DNA of 64,000 bases. Origin: Cohnella silvisoli (GTDB lineage Bacteria; Bacillota; Bacilli; Paenibacillales; Paenibacillaceae). Both the position numbers and the translations under genes were made by a program. Below the pieces are notes generated by a model. The model saw nothing but the letters and a program-made list of their open reading frames with translations, was not told the origin of the DNA and made no database searches. Numbering within the stretch: the stretch's first letter is position 1; every line of letters starts with the position of its first letter. The DNA is taken from NCBI RefSeq assembly GCF_021190915.1, contig NZ_JAIOAP010000001.1, positions 248,001-312,000 of the forward strand. The letters run 5' to 3'. Positions 17,414 through 26,828 of the stretch are shown piece by piece.

Positions 17414-17661
17414 GTCATACGGCGGATGAAGTTGCACAATGGATGTTCAAGGAATTAAGATTCGCGGGAATTTTATATCAGGCCGAGGCTGTTAACTATA
17501 TTAAGAGCAACTTCGGCGAAGCTTTTATTTACGTGAATGATAACGGTCATGAATCGATCGACAAGGATGTCAAAAAAGCATTCAAAAAACTGCATGGCGG
17601 CAAAGCGGCATGGGATCGGGACGCGTTCTACTGGGGATGGACCTCCTCGATTAAAGTTTAA
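17410..17661 (+). CDS. Small conserved protein resembling DUF6953
   Basis: 83 residues, start overlapping the stop of the HTH-like gene. The sequence features 'ADEVAQWMFKEL', 'LYQAEAVNYIKSNFGEAFIY', 'NGHESIDKDVKKAFKKL' and 'WDRDAFYWGW', a pattern I associate with the DUF6953 family seen in many bacteria and integron cassettes (from memory). It is soluble, with no signal or metal motif. Function unknown. It ends four bases from the convergent L,D-transpeptidase gene. Confidence 0.7.
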   Translation: MSHTADEVAQWMFKELRFAGILYQAEAVNYIKSNFGEAFIYVNDNGHESIDKDVKKAFKKLHGGKAAWDRDAFYWGWTSSIKV

Positions 17662-18164
17662 TTCGTGATTAGAACCGGAGTATCGGTTTTGATCTGATCA
17701 AAGAGCCATCTGACATCTTTGTTATGCATCCGAATGCAACCCGCGGATACGTACTTGCCTATCGATTTCTCATTGTTGTTCCCGTGAATGCCATAGGCGT
17801 AAGAAGTTTTGCCGTTACGGGTAACTTCCAGACCGAGCCAACGGTCCCCGAGTGGGTTTCTAGGATCGCCGCCTTTGATTTTCTCCTTGTAGTAAGGCCG
17901 GTTTTTGATTTTCTCATGGACGTTGAACAAGCCTTCCGGCGTATAAGAGGGTTTCTTTCCCGTGGCTACAGGGAACGATTTGATTAATTTGCCTTGCTCA
18001 TAGAAGCGGAGTTCATTGGAGGATTTGTCGATCATAATAAATTGCTCGTACTTGGCGAACTTTTTGGCTAATTGAACGGTTTCCGCGTGAGCGGTAACGA
18101 TCGCAGGGATGAAAAATAAGGCTAGAAGCGTAATGCAGACTCGGCAAATAAATGTATTTTTCAT
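17658..18164 (-). CDS. L,D-transpeptidase (YkuD domain), secreted
   Basis: 168 residues with a cleavable signal peptide (hydrophobic 8-22, cleavage near 'AHA-ET'). The YkuD catalytic signature is intact: 'YGIHGNNNEKSIGKYVSAGC' with the nucleophilic Cys in 'SAGCIRMHNKDV'. The substrate-side strand 'FIMIDKSSNELRFYEQGKL' is typical. Such enzymes form 3-3 peptidoglycan cross-links or remodel the wall. The protein has no LysM or PG-binding domain, unlike B. subtilis YkuD. SD 'gggagg' lies 10 bases before the ATG. Overlaps the convergent gene's end by four bases. Confidence 0.95.
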   Translation of the reverse strand: MKNTFICRVCITLLALFFIPAIVTAHAETVQLAKKFAKYEQFIMIDKSSNELRFYEQGKLIKSFPVATGKKPSYTPEGLFNVHEKIKNRPYYKEKIKGGDPRNPLGDRWLGLEVTRNGKTSYAYGIHGNNNEKSIGKYVSAGCIRMHNKDVRWLFDQIKTDTPVLITN

Positions 18165-18255
18165 AGTGGATTATCCTCCCGCCGGATGACCTATCTCCAT
18201 GTATATATGCGGGAACGGGGGAGGATATGGGTGTGAACATTTTCGCTGATCGACC

Positions 18256-19899
18256 TCAGCCTTTCAATTCTCGATATTCTTGAGGTGTCATATGGATGTA
18301 TTTCTTGAACATTTTAATAAAATACCCTTGCTCTAATCCCACCTGTCTGGCAACCTCATGGATTTTTAAAGAAGTATCCCGCAGCAGCGCCGATGCTTTG
18401 TTGATTCGCTTCTCGGCAATATACTCCGCAAGCCCATGGCCGGTTGTTTGCTTATATAATCTGGATAGATAAGAAGCATTGAGATACACGACTTCTGAAA
18501 GCCTAGTCAAGGAAAGATCATTATCCAAATTTCCTTGTATATATTGTTGCAGGCGGGTAATGATCGAGTGGGATTTTTCCTCCTTTTCGTCAAGTCTCTT
18601 CACAAACAGCAGATCGACGACTCCTTCGAAATAGCTCGCAGCCGCTTTCCAAGTATTATGATCATCCATTTGCATCAACCCGTCAAAATCTTGCCGCTCC
18701 AATAAATTCTTTGTTGCTTCCATCCGGTTTAGATAAGACAACACCAACGTTGCTATGCTGTAATAAATTTCCGCATAAGCATAGTGATCATGCGCGGCGG
18801 ATTGCAGCATCGTTCTGCACAGGGAGGAGAATTCCTGCGATGCTCCACTCTCCAGATAGTATTCCAGCATAGGTATATTTTTTCTGTGGCTCGGCATGAC
18901 CGGATCATTCCCAGCCGAGCCTGCGCCGAGACTGAGCGGCACGGTTGTTTTCTCCGCCGTATCCGAGTCCGTCAGCAAAATTTCTTTCCCTAATCCCAGT
19001 CCACGCCCGAGCAGGCGATTCAGGTTGTTAAAGACAGACGGCAAGTCATTCCACGAACAAGGTTTGCTGTGGGTGACTATTGAAATCGTAATCTTTAGAA
19101 CGTTTTTACTGGAAGACTGAATGGAATCCAACGTCTCGTGAACGGGACGGACGAACTTTTCCCAGTTAACGGTTTCTGCTTCTTTGGGTTGTAAAAGCCA
19201 GATAAACTTAGTAGGGTCGTAAGATACAGGTACCAAAGCAGCATAGCTGAAGTATTCCTGAGCAATATTATGAATGGCAAACATCAACAGCTGCCGATCA
19301 GAGACGGTGTAGGCATCAAGCCATTCATCTACCCGACCGACGATCAGTAATAAAGGAACCGCCGTACTTAATGAAATGCCTAATTCCGTAAACCGCAGCT
19401 GAATATTATCACTGTACTGGCGTTCCCCATTCAGCAGGCTAATCACGTACTCCTTCTGAAGCAAAGGTTTGGCCAAGTACATATCTTGTCGGGCCTCTTC
19501 AATAAATCGTTCCGTTTTCGAATAATCTTGTATGCTTGCAATGGCTGTATTTAGCGCTTCTAGTATTCGTTCGTCCCCTTCGGTTTTCAGGACATAGTCG
19601 AAACCGCCGTTGCGCATGGCGGTTTGTACATAAGCAAACTCGTTGAACCCCGTAAGAAAGATCACTTTGCAACGGGGCCAGCTCTTAGTTATTGTTTTTT
19701 GCAACTCCAGACCGTTCATTCCGGGCATATGGATGTCGGCAAACACAATGTCGATCGTATGTTTCGACAATTGATCCAGCGCCTCGGATGCGGAGTAGGC
19801 TTTTAGAACGCCTAATTCCACGTGCTCCACGTCCTGAAACAAGTCGTACAATCCGTCCACGATGACGGGCTCGTTATCGATAATCAGCACTCTGTACAT
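18256..19899 (-). CDS. YesN-type response regulator (receiver + AraC helix-turn-helix)
   Basis: 547 residues. The N-terminal receiver domain (1-~120) has D8, the phosphoacceptor D55 in 'VFADIHMPGMNG' and the conserved Lys in 'YVLKTEGD'. A long linker region (~150-420) has no clear motif. The C-terminal AraC domain (~445-547) shows 'LTRLSEVVYLNASYLSRLYK' and 'IHEVARQVGLEQGYFIKMFK'. It starts four bases after the YesM-type kinase gene and certainly forms a pair with it. It likely activates the divergent importer operon starting at 21857. Confidence 0.95.
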   Translation of the reverse strand: MYRVLIIDNEPVIVDGLYDLFQDVEHVELGVLKAYSASEALDQLSKHTIDIVFADIHMPGMNGLELQKTITKSWPRCKVIFLTGFNEFAYVQTAMRNGGFDYVLKTEGDERILEALNTAIASIQDYSKTERFIEEARQDMYLAKPLLQKEYVISLLNGERQYSDNIQLRFTELGISLSTAVPLLLIVGRVDEWLDAYTVSDRQLLMFAIHNIAQEYFSYAALVPVSYDPTKFIWLLQPKEAETVNWEKFVRPVHETLDSIQSSSKNVLKITISIVTHSKPCSWNDLPSVFNNLNRLLGRGLGLGKEILLTDSDTAEKTTVPLSLGAGSAGNDPVMPSHRKNIPMLEYYLESGASQEFSSLCRTMLQSAAHDHYAYAEIYYSIATLVLSYLNRMEATKNLLERQDFDGLMQMDDHNTWKAAASYFEGVVDLLFVKRLDEKEEKSHSIITRLQQYIQGNLDNDLSLTRLSEVVYLNASYLSRLYKQTTGHGLAEYIAEKRINKASALLRDTSLKIHEVARQVGLEQGYFIKMFKKYIHMTPQEYRELKG

Positions 19900-19903
19900 C
19901 TAA

Positions 19904-21652
19904 TCAGTTCCTCTCGCTCAGATGGGTTGTCGTCTCTGCCGGCAGCCTAAAGGTGACTTTGAATCCGCCGGAGTTGCCTCTGGACAGGGTGATCCCATAG
20001 TTCGGCCCGAAGCGGAAGACAAGCCGCCTATGTACATTGATCAGCCCTGTTGTCTCCTGGGAAACATTGTTGTCGTTCAGCCTTCTTTGCAAGCTTTGTA
20101 TCGTCGCTTCACCTACAAGTTCCCCGTTGTCTTCCACCGCAATAAGCACCGAATTCTCCAGCAATTCAAATGAAACACGCAGCTTTCCTCCGCTTTCTTT
20201 GTGTTCCAATCCGTGTTTATAAGCATTTTCTACGATCGGTTGGAGAATCAGCCGCGGAACCATGATAGGAGCGCACGAGGGAGGAAGCTCTTCGAACTTC
20301 ACTTCAATGTGATGGGCGAACCGGAACATTTGAATTTCCACATAGTTTTTGGCATGCTGCGCTTCTTCCGCCAGCGTAACTTCATGATTTGAATTGCGGG
20401 TTATGAATTGAAAATAATCGGACAAATACTTGGTAAATCGGATTTGATTCTCATCCCCGTTTTTTTTGGCAAGCCGATATAAGATAAACAAGCTGTTATA
20501 TAGAAAATGGGGGTTGATTTGGGATTGCAACTGCTTTAATTCGGCATGCTGCACGCGAAACTTTTGTTCATAGACCTCGTAGATCATCTGCTGCAGATTC
20601 TGAACCATCGCATTGAACTGCGTATACAGATATTGAAATTCATCGCGGCCTTGATAGTCGAAGGTCACGTTCAAATTTCCCTGCTCCACTTTGCGAAAAG
20701 CGCGGACGAGGTTTTTTAGCGGTTGGTGGATCAGCCGGTAGACGGAGTACGAAACAACAACAATGACAATAACCGTTAAACCGGATATCATCCAAAACCA
20801 AATCGTATATTGGCGTAGCGGTCCAAGAACGGATTGTTCGCGTTCATACATGATCAATGTCGTACCCAGTACATTCGATTTCTCTAAAGCTACCAGATAG
20901 TGCTGCCCGTCGATTGTTACGGAATGGGGGCCTTGGACATCGGAATTCGAGCCATCTATGAGAGCGATTTCATTCACGATGTCACCATTGTCATTTCCTG
21001 TAATCTTCCAGCCCTTCTCGGAATTGACCAGCATCGTATTGCCTGTCGTATGGTCGGTAAATTGAAGAAGTGCGTTTCTCAGTAAATCTATGGATATTTC
21101 AATTTCGACAACGAATTCGGGAGACACGCGATTCGATTTAATGGGATACGGCAGACTAATAAACAATCGGTCTCTCCAGTAGATAAAGGGCGACTCGAAT
21201 ATGTTGGTTACAACGTTTAACGCCTCGAATTCATCTATCGGAATCGTCCCGAAATTATCGTCCGATATCGTTCTGTTAATCGCGGGAATATGAACGCTGG
21301 CTTCCAATATATAATTGCTCGAATTTTTAAGGACGGACAATTCTTTCTGCAAATTCCGGATGGCCACGCGCTGGTCGTAGTAGCTCATAATTTCAGTGCG
21401 GTTGCTCAACAGATCCAAATCCTCGTAACCGGCAAATTCCCTCATTAATTTAATGGTACGGGTAAATTCATTCTCCAGGTTGCTGTTGTAGAAGTGAACC
21501 TTGGACTGCATCGATTGGGTGATTTCCTTCTTGATATTGGACGAGCCATACTGATTCATGACAAGGCTGAGCAAAAAAAGCGGAGTGAGCACGATAAGGA
21601 AGGTGACAATGAGCTTCGGATAAATCTTGATGGAGTCAAACAGGGCCTTCAT
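19904..21652 (-). CDS. YesM-type sensor histidine kinase
   Basis: 582 residues from ATG 21652, preferred over GTG 21664 because 'aaggtgg' is 8 bases upstream. Membrane helix 1 ('YPKLIVTFLIVLTPLFLLSLV') and helix 2 ('WFWMISGLTVIVIVVVSYSVY', about 285-305) flank an extracellular dCache-like sensor. HAMP ('RLIHQPLKNLVRAFRKVEQG') and the His_kinase domain follow, with the phosphoacceptor in 'QSQINPHFLYNSLF'. The ATPase has 'LILQPIVENAYKHGLE' and 'IAVEDNG'. YesM kinases typically sense extracellular sugars through a binding protein. Upstream of and coupled to the YesN gene. Confidence 0.95.
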   Translation of the reverse strand: MKALFDSIKIYPKLIVTFLIVLTPLFLLSLVMNQYGSSNIKKEITQSMQSKVHFYNSNLENEFTRTIKLMREFAGYEDLDLLSNRTEIMSYYDQRVAIRNLQKELSVLKNSSNYILEASVHIPAINRTISDDNFGTIPIDEFEALNVVTNIFESPFIYWRDRLFISLPYPIKSNRVSPEFVVEIEISIDLLRNALLQFTDHTTGNTMLVNSEKGWKITGNDNGDIVNEIALIDGSNSDVQGPHSVTIDGQHYLVALEKSNVLGTTLIMYEREQSVLGPLRQYTIWFWMISGLTVIVIVVVSYSVYRLIHQPLKNLVRAFRKVEQGNLNVTFDYQGRDEFQYLYTQFNAMVQNLQQMIYEVYEQKFRVQHAELKQLQSQINPHFLYNSLFILYRLAKKNGDENQIRFTKYLSDYFQFITRNSNHEVTLAEEAQHAKNYVEIQMFRFAHHIEVKFEELPPSCAPIMVPRLILQPIVENAYKHGLEHKESGGKLRVSFELLENSVLIAVEDNGELVGEATIQSLQRRLNDNNVSQETTGLINVHRRLVFRFGPNYGITLSRGNSGGFKVTFRLPAETTTHLSERN

Positions 21653-21796
21653 ATCGGATTCCACCTTCAGTCGTCTTTTCTCCAGTGCTACTTGATTCGT
21701 TGGGAAGGCGCCGTATTCCTGTTACTCGTTTCCCTTAGGTAAATAGAAAACGATAAAAGTAAAAAGAGTTCTATATTGGCGGTTCAGTTTGCCTCT

Positions 21797-21802
21797 TATA
21801 AT
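21797..21802 (+). promoter_or_regulatory. Probable -10 box of the importer operon
   Basis: TATAAT lies 55 bases before the binding-protein start in the divergent region between yesM and the operon. No good -35 is present at 17 bases, which fits activator dependence on the adjacent AraC-type regulator. This is a weak call. Confidence 0.4.
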
Positions 21803-21856
21803 TAAGTCTGCAAGGGGTTTCAATTCAGCATATAAGCGAAAAGGGGATGCACTGGA

Positions 21857-23605
21857 ATGAAAGTTAAGAGATTACAAAGAATCATGTTGATCGCTCTCAT
21901 GCTCATGCTTGTATGGATTACCGCCTGTAGCAAGGCGGAAGAAAACACGCAATCAACCCAGACCATTGAATCTTCAGCAACGGATTCGCCGTCAACGCAG
22001 GCGGCTTCGGAGGAAAATACGAATCCTCTCGGCAAGTATGATCCGCCTATAACGCTTTCTACAGTGAAAATTTTCTCGGCTGTCGACAAATTTGCGCCCG
22101 GGGAAACGCCGGAGAAAAATATTTGGACGGACGGCTATCTGAAGGATTTGGGCATTGATATGAAGATTAATTGGTCCGTAGTAGGCGATGAGCCCGGAGG
22201 AGCGGGGGAACAGAAGCTGAATATTGCCATCGCCTCCAACGATCTCCCGGATATTATTCCGGTAAACGCCAAACAAATGAAGCAACTGGTCGATAATGGC
22301 ATGGCCGAGGATTTAACCGATGCGATTGCCAAATATGCTTCTCCGCTGCTCAAGAAATTTTTGGCGGCGAATGACGGTTTGGCGCTGAAGACAGGTACAT
22401 TTAACGGGAAAGTGCTTGCTCTTCCTGTGCCGACAGCGAGTATCGATACTGCGGCGATGATCTGGATCCGCAAGGATTGGTTGGATAAACTTCAATTGCC
22501 CGAGCCTAAAACGATGAGCGACATTCTGAAGATATCAGACGCTTTTACCAATCAAGATCCGGATGGCAACAAGGAGAAAGACAGCTTTGGAATAAGCCTC
22601 AGCAAGGATTTGTATACGGGTGGCTTGCATGAGTTGACAGGCTTCTTGGAAGGGTATCATGCCTATCGAAATCTATGGCTGAAGGATACAAACGGCCGAC
22701 TTGTATACAGCGGGATTCAACCGGAGATGAAGACTGCCTTGGCTAAGCTTCAGGAAATGTTCAAAGCGGGTCAAATCGATCCGGAATTTGGCGTAAAAGA
22801 CAACGGTAAAGTAAACGAATCCGTGATTTCCGGGAAAATCGGAATGTTCTATGGTTCCCATTGGAATGCGTTTTGGCCTCTGCCGGACTCATTCAAACAA
22901 GACCCCAAAGCCGTATGGAAGCCATACCCGATTGTCTCGGCGGATGACAAGCCTGCAATTCCTTCGATTGGACTTGGCGTCAACCCGGAATCCGTCAATA
23001 TGGGGTATGCTGTATTCAAAAAAGGCTCCAAGCATCCCGAAGCGATGATCAAACTGGCCAATTATTATGCGGACAAAGAATACGGCTGGGAGACAGGCGG
23101 ATATAATGAGGAGTTTCATCAGCCTAATCCAAATCCGGACGGTTATGGCCGGTGGAGATTTGCGGCGGTATACGCGCCGGATCCGGATCAAAACATCAAC
23201 ATTTACCGCGGCGTAAAAGCGGCAGTGGAAAATAACGATCAGAACGCTCTGAAAAATCTTCAGGCCAAGGGCAACTATGATATTTACCAAAAATTCATTA
23301 AAGATCACGATCAGGGTTCTTACGGTAATGCGATATGGGCCGGACCCAAAGACACCGCGCTAAGTATTCTTGATTATTACATGAACAATAAGCTGGGAAT
23401 CTCGGACATGTTTTTCGGCTCAAAAACGGACACGATGGTGAAGAAGCAATCGACCCTCGACAAGCTTCAGTTGGAAACTTTTACGAAGATATTGATGGGT
23501 GCCGTTCCCGTGGATGCTTTCGATCAATTCGTTTCCGATTGGAAGAAGCTTGGCGGAGACAAGATGACTCAAGAAGTAAACGACTGGTATGCGGCTCAGA
23601 AATAA
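21857..23605 (+). CDS. Sugar-binding lipoprotein of ABC importer (LplA type)
   Basis: 582 residues. Lipoprotein signal with cleavage at 'VWITAC-SK' (Cys about residue 24), then a Ser/Thr/Glu-rich linker to about residue 60. The family 1 solute-binding fold follows, with the same 'IWIRKDWLDKLQLPEP' and 'DPDGNKEKDSFGIS' motifs as the other two binding proteins here. The mature protein is anchored outside the membrane and supplies the two permeases that follow. Divergent from its probable controllers YesM/YesN. A hairpin after the stop separates it from the permease genes. Substrate unknown, probably an oligosaccharide. Confidence 0.92.
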   Translation: MKVKRLQRIMLIALMLMLVWITACSKAEENTQSTQTIESSATDSPSTQAASEENTNPLGKYDPPITLSTVKIFSAVDKFAPGETPEKNIWTDGYLKDLGIDMKINWSVVGDEPGGAGEQKLNIAIASNDLPDIIPVNAKQMKQLVDNGMAEDLTDAIAKYASPLLKKFLAANDGLALKTGTFNGKVLALPVPTASIDTAAMIWIRKDWLDKLQLPEPKTMSDILKISDAFTNQDPDGNKEKDSFGISLSKDLYTGGLHELTGFLEGYHAYRNLWLKDTNGRLVYSGIQPEMKTALAKLQEMFKAGQIDPEFGVKDNGKVNESVISGKIGMFYGSHWNAFWPLPDSFKQDPKAVWKPYPIVSADDKPAIPSIGLGVNPESVNMGYAVFKKGSKHPEAMIKLANYYADKEYGWETGGYNEEFHQPNPNPDGYGRWRFAAVYAPDPDQNINIYRGVKAAVENNDQNALKNLQAKGNYDIYQKFIKDHDQGSYGNAIWAGPKDTALSILDYYMNNKLGISDMFFGSKTDTMVKKQSTLDKLQLETFTKILMGAVPVDAFDQFVSDWKKLGGDKMTQEVNDWYAAQK

Positions 23606-23620
23606 AGTGCAAAGCTGGCG

Positions 23621-23647
23621 GATGCAGAAGATTTAAACTTCTGCATC
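23621..23647 (+). terminator. Intercistronic hairpin between binding protein and permease
   Basis: A perfect 10-bp stem (GATGCAGAAG / CTTCTGCATC) with a 7-base loop and no T-run. Such a structure typically protects the 3' end of the binding-protein mRNA or partly terminates, giving more binding protein than permease. Confidence 0.7.
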
Positions 23648-23683
23648 CCCTGATTTGACGACACGAAGTTTGGAGGGAGTCGA

Positions 23684-24583
23684 ATGCTTTCACAAAGGTG
23701 GCTGCGGTTGATGCCGTTGCACTTGATGCTTCTGCCTGCCTTGGCGCTGTTGTTGATATACAGTTACGGACCCATTACAGGCATCCTAATCGCTTTTCAG
23801 AATTTCATGCCTTCCAAAGGCATATTCGGATCTCCTTTTATCGGACTGGATAACTTCAAATACGTATGGGATTTACCGGATACCCGGCAAGTTTTGACGA
23901 ATACGGTTGTCATTGCCTTTTTCAAAATCATATTGAATTTGGCAGTGCCTATCCTACTTGCACTGCTCCTGAATGAAGTGCGTATAAAGCTGTTCAAGAG
24001 AAGCGTGCAAACAATCGTTTACTTGCCTTACTTTTTATCTTGGGTGCTGCTGGGCGGTATTCTGATCGACATCCTTTCTCCGTCTCAGGGCATTGTCAAC
24101 GATATTATCAAGTCCTTCGGATTCAAACCCCTGTTCTTTCTTGGGGATCCAAACTGGTTTCGCTTTACGATAGTAGCAACAGACTTATGGAAAGAAGTCG
24201 GCTTCAACACCATCGTGTTTTTGGCCGCCGTCACGAACGCCAATCCATCCCTTTACGAAGCGGCCGTTATCGATGGGGCCAACCGATGGAAACAGACGCT
24301 TAATATTACGCTCCCGTCCATGCTCCCGGTCATTATTTTGCTCGCTACGTTAAGCTTGGGGAATGTGCTAAATGCGGGATTCGATCAAATTTTTAATTTA
24401 TACAGTCCGCAAGTATACAGCACGGGAGATATTTTGGATACTTTCGTGTACCGGATAGGTTTGATCGACACGCAATATGGCGTGGCTACGGCCGTAGGAT
24501 TGTTTAAATCGATTATTTCGTGTCTCTTCATTTCGGTTTCGTATTTTCTGGCGTATCGTCTCGCAAACTATCGAATTTTTTAG
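23684..24583 (+). CDS. ABC sugar importer permease, LplB type
   Basis: 299 residues with six predicted membrane helices beginning 'LHLMLLPALALLLIYSYGPI'. The motif 'YGPITGILIAFQNFMPSKGIFGS' is typical of LplB proteins, and the cytoplasmic EAA loop is 'EAAVIDGANRWKQTLNITLP' (about 193-212), which docks with the ATPase. Works with the following permease. No ATPase gene is present, so a shared MsmX-like protein is presumed. Confidence 0.94.
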   Translation: MLSQRWLRLMPLHLMLLPALALLLIYSYGPITGILIAFQNFMPSKGIFGSPFIGLDNFKYVWDLPDTRQVLTNTVVIAFFKIILNLAVPILLALLLNEVRIKLFKRSVQTIVYLPYFLSWVLLGGILIDILSPSQGIVNDIIKSFGFKPLFFLGDPNWFRFTIVATDLWKEVGFNTIVFLAAVTNANPSLYEAAVIDGANRWKQTLNITLPSMLPVIILLATLSLGNVLNAGFDQIFNLYSPQVYSTGDILDTFVYRIGLIDTQYGVATAVGLFKSIISCLFISVSYFLAYRLANYRIF

Positions 24584-24600
24584 AGAGAAGTGGATTGGAT

Positions 24601-25494
24601 ATGGCAGGTCAAACATCCTTCTCCAGGATTGTGTTTAATATATTCAACTATGGCTTTCTTGCTTTGTTATCCTTAATGGCCCTCTTTCCTTTTTTAAACG
24701 TTCTGGCGGTATCTTTAAGCAACAAATCGGCAGCGGCGGCGGGTTTAGTCAAGCTATGGCCGGTGGAATTCACATTTGCTTCCTATCGATTCGTATTTCT
24801 TCGAGATGAGTTTTTTACGGCCTTAGGCATTTCGTTGGAACGAGTTTTATTGGGGGCAGCCCTCAGCATGCTTGTAACGGTTTTGGCGGCCTATCCGTTA
24901 TCCAAGGAAGAAAAGGCTTTCCCGGGACGAACCTTATACGCGTGGATTTTCGTATTTACGATCCTGTTTAACGGGGGGTTGATTCCATGGTACATGACGA
25001 TTAAGATGACGGGAATTTTGGATTCCCTCTGGGCTTTGGTGCTGCCGGGCGCGGTTCAAGTGTTTAATTGCCTGCTGCTTCTTAATTTCTTTCGCGGTTT
25101 GCCGAAAGCGCTTGAAGAAGCGGCGTTCGTAGATGGGGCGAATCATTGGACGATCCTATGGCGCATCTTTATTCCTCTCTCTACGCCGGTACTCGCTACC
25201 GTTACTCTTTTTACCGTCGTGGGGCATTGGAATTCCTGGTTTGATGGGATCATCCTCATGAATTCGCCGAATCATTATCCTCTTCAAAGTTATTTGCAAA
25301 CCGTCGTCGTGAAAATGAACACCTCAACCTTCGCCAACATTGACCCGGTTCAAGCGCGTTTGCTTAGCGAGATATCGGACCGGACGGTAAAAGCCGCGCA
25401 AATCTTTATGGCTACGATCCCTATTCTGCTTGTGTATCCTTTTCTGCAAAAATACTTTATGGCCGGGATCGTGCTCGGGAGCGTAAAAGAATAG
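24601..25494 (+). CDS. ABC sugar importer permease, LplC type
   Basis: 297 residues from ATG 24601, 17 bases after the first permease; the longer open frame beginning within that gene has no ribosome site. Six membrane helices start at 'IFNYGFLALLSLMALFPFLN'. Typical segments are 'NGGLIPWYMTIKMTGI' and the EAA loop 'EEAAFVDGANHWTILWRIFI'. The C-terminus 'QKYFMAGIVLGSVKE' is the standard ending of this family. Last gene of the operon. Confidence 0.94.
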   Translation: MAGQTSFSRIVFNIFNYGFLALLSLMALFPFLNVLAVSLSNKSAAAAGLVKLWPVEFTFASYRFVFLRDEFFTALGISLERVLLGAALSMLVTVLAAYPLSKEEKAFPGRTLYAWIFVFTILFNGGLIPWYMTIKMTGILDSLWALVLPGAVQVFNCLLLLNFFRGLPKALEEAAFVDGANHWTILWRIFIPLSTPVLATVTLFTVVGHWNSWFDGIILMNSPNHYPLQSYLQTVVVKMNTSTFANIDPVQARLLSEISDRTVKAAQIFMATIPILLVYPFLQKYFMAGIVLGSVKE

Positions 25495-25613
25495 CCGGGA
25501 AACTGGCAGTTACCTAGAGCCGGATACGGTGAACGGCATGGGTTATCTTGAAGCGATCAAAAGAGTATTTGGCCAAGATAAGAAATAAAATCGAAGCGGG
25601 AAGACAAAGTTGT

Positions 25614-25829
25614 TTACCGTTTCTTCACCTCGAAAAATTCGCACTCTTCTCTTGCGTGATAAGCCAGATCGCCAATTCCGGATTGAACGACGACGGTGCG
25701 ATTATCGAAACGAACGATGATCCCGTTGGAATCGATGATGTGGTCGTTCTTGAATACGCGCAAACGAGCTTGCCGCTGCATAGCTTCTTCGAATTCCGGA
25801 TCGGTTAATAGACGGATGCTTTGTGCCAT
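25614..25829 (-). CDS. Small conserved hypothetical protein
   Basis: 71 residues behind a good SD ('aaaggag', 9 bases). Starts 'MAQSIRLLTDPEFEEAMQRQ', continues with beta-rich 'HIIDSNGIIVRFDNRTVVVQ' and ends in a charged 'YHAREECEFFEVKKR'. No signal, membrane span or metal site. I do not recognise the family. The layout (short helix, then a beta hairpin series) is reminiscent of small regulatory or scaffold proteins. Stands alone between the importer operon and the secreted coiled-coil gene on the same strand. Confidence 0.65.
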   Translation of the reverse strand: MAQSIRLLTDPEFEEAMQRQARLRVFKNDHIIDSNGIIVRFDNRTVVVQSGIGDLAYHAREECEFFEVKKR

Positions 25830-25909
25830 TTTGTCAGACTCCTTTTTATCGTGAATGGGTCAGTTGTTAGATGTTATAGGAGTCAATTATACCTCTTCTT
25901 AAATAGATA

Positions 25910-26746
25910 TTATAGGAATTGAGCTTTTGTTTTAACGAGAATATCGGCGATTTTAACTTCTAGAGCGTGGATTTTCTGCTGCTGTTCCACGATCTGACGA
26001 GTGAGCATGACGAGCGTTGCAATGGAGTCTAACGTACTCTTTGCATCGCTTTTTTTAATCGCATATTTGAAATTCGTCCACACAGGCGACAAGCTAGCAC
26101 GGGGCAAGTTTGCCGCGCTTCGCTGCGCTTTGATTTGGACCTTGAGAGGATCGATGGTCGCAAGCATTTCCCGAGCGGCTTTGATCGTTTGAGCCGTGGC
26201 TTCTTTCGCTTTCCTGAATGAGGCTTGCTTAGAGCCGATTTCCTGGCGTGCGAGCTGGACGGTTATCTTCATCGCGTCAGCTTGGGTACGGAGCACGGCA
26301 TTGAGCGTTTTGTTCTTCGCGTATCTTGCGACGGTAATTTGTTTAAGAAGCGAGGCGTATGCGGCGAATAGAGGCTTGTATCGTTCCTTCGTCTGCAGGA
26401 CTTGGACCTCGAGTTTGTTCAGATTGTCCGCGTCAATTTCCCGTATTTGTTTGCGCAGCGCGATTAACGTTTCTTCGTTGCGGTAATGAAGCTCTTTGAT
26501 CTTTATTTCACTATCCTTGTCTTGTCCCAGCAACGTACCGAGATCTTTGTAATGCGAATTTAGTTTCACGGCCGTCTGGCTGTCCGCGGAAGCGGTCGTT
26601 GCGTCGAAGGCGGTCTTGATGGGCACGGTCAACTCGACGGTTGCAGCAGACGCGATGGCGGCGGGTACAGTAAAGGCGATGATGATGGCGATGGCGCAAG
26701 AAACTACGGGATGCAAGACGGAATGGGTTGACTTTGCAAGTGACAT
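25910..26746 (-). CDS. Secreted, helix-rich (coiled-coil) protein of unknown function
   Basis: 278 residues from ATG 26746 (SD 'aaaggagg', 8 bases). The signal peptide spans about 10-37 with cleavage near 'AIASAATV'. The mature part is nearly all helical, rich in Lys, Ala, Gln and Leu in heptad-like spacing ('LNKLEVQVLQTKERYKPLFA', 'IVEQQQKIHALEVKIADILV'), so it probably forms a long coiled coil at the cell surface. No enzymatic motif or anchor. A terminator-like hairpin lies in its 5' leader. Function unknown. Structural or envelope-stress roles are guesses. Confidence 0.75.
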   Translation of the reverse strand: MSLAKSTHSVLHPVVSCAIAIIIAFTVPAAIASAATVELTVPIKTAFDATTASADSQTAVKLNSHYKDLGTLLGQDKDSEIKIKELHYRNEETLIALRKQIREIDADNLNKLEVQVLQTKERYKPLFAAYASLLKQITVARYAKNKTLNAVLRTQADAMKITVQLARQEIGSKQASFRKAKEATAQTIKAAREMLATIDPLKVQIKAQRSAANLPRASLSPVWTNFKYAIKKSDAKSTLDSIATLVMLTRQIVEQQQKIHALEVKIADILVKTKAQFL

Positions 26747-26770
26747 AACGAATTCCTCCTTTGGTTTGGA

Positions 26771-26828
26771 CAGCAAAAAAGCACCTGCAAGAAAGGCTTT
26801 GAACAGCCTTTGCTTACGGGTGCTTCCG
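26771..26828 (-). promoter_or_regulatory. Terminator-like hairpin in the 5' leader of the coiled-coil gene
   Basis: Read on the minus strand: 'aagcacc' pairs with 'ggtgctt', enclosing an inner stem 'aaaggct/agccttt', and is followed directly by T-rich 'tttttt'. It ends about 25 bases before the start codon, just ahead of the ribosome site. The arrangement is that of an attenuator or riboswitch expression platform. I could not match the upstream part to a known riboswitch class. Confidence 0.55.
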
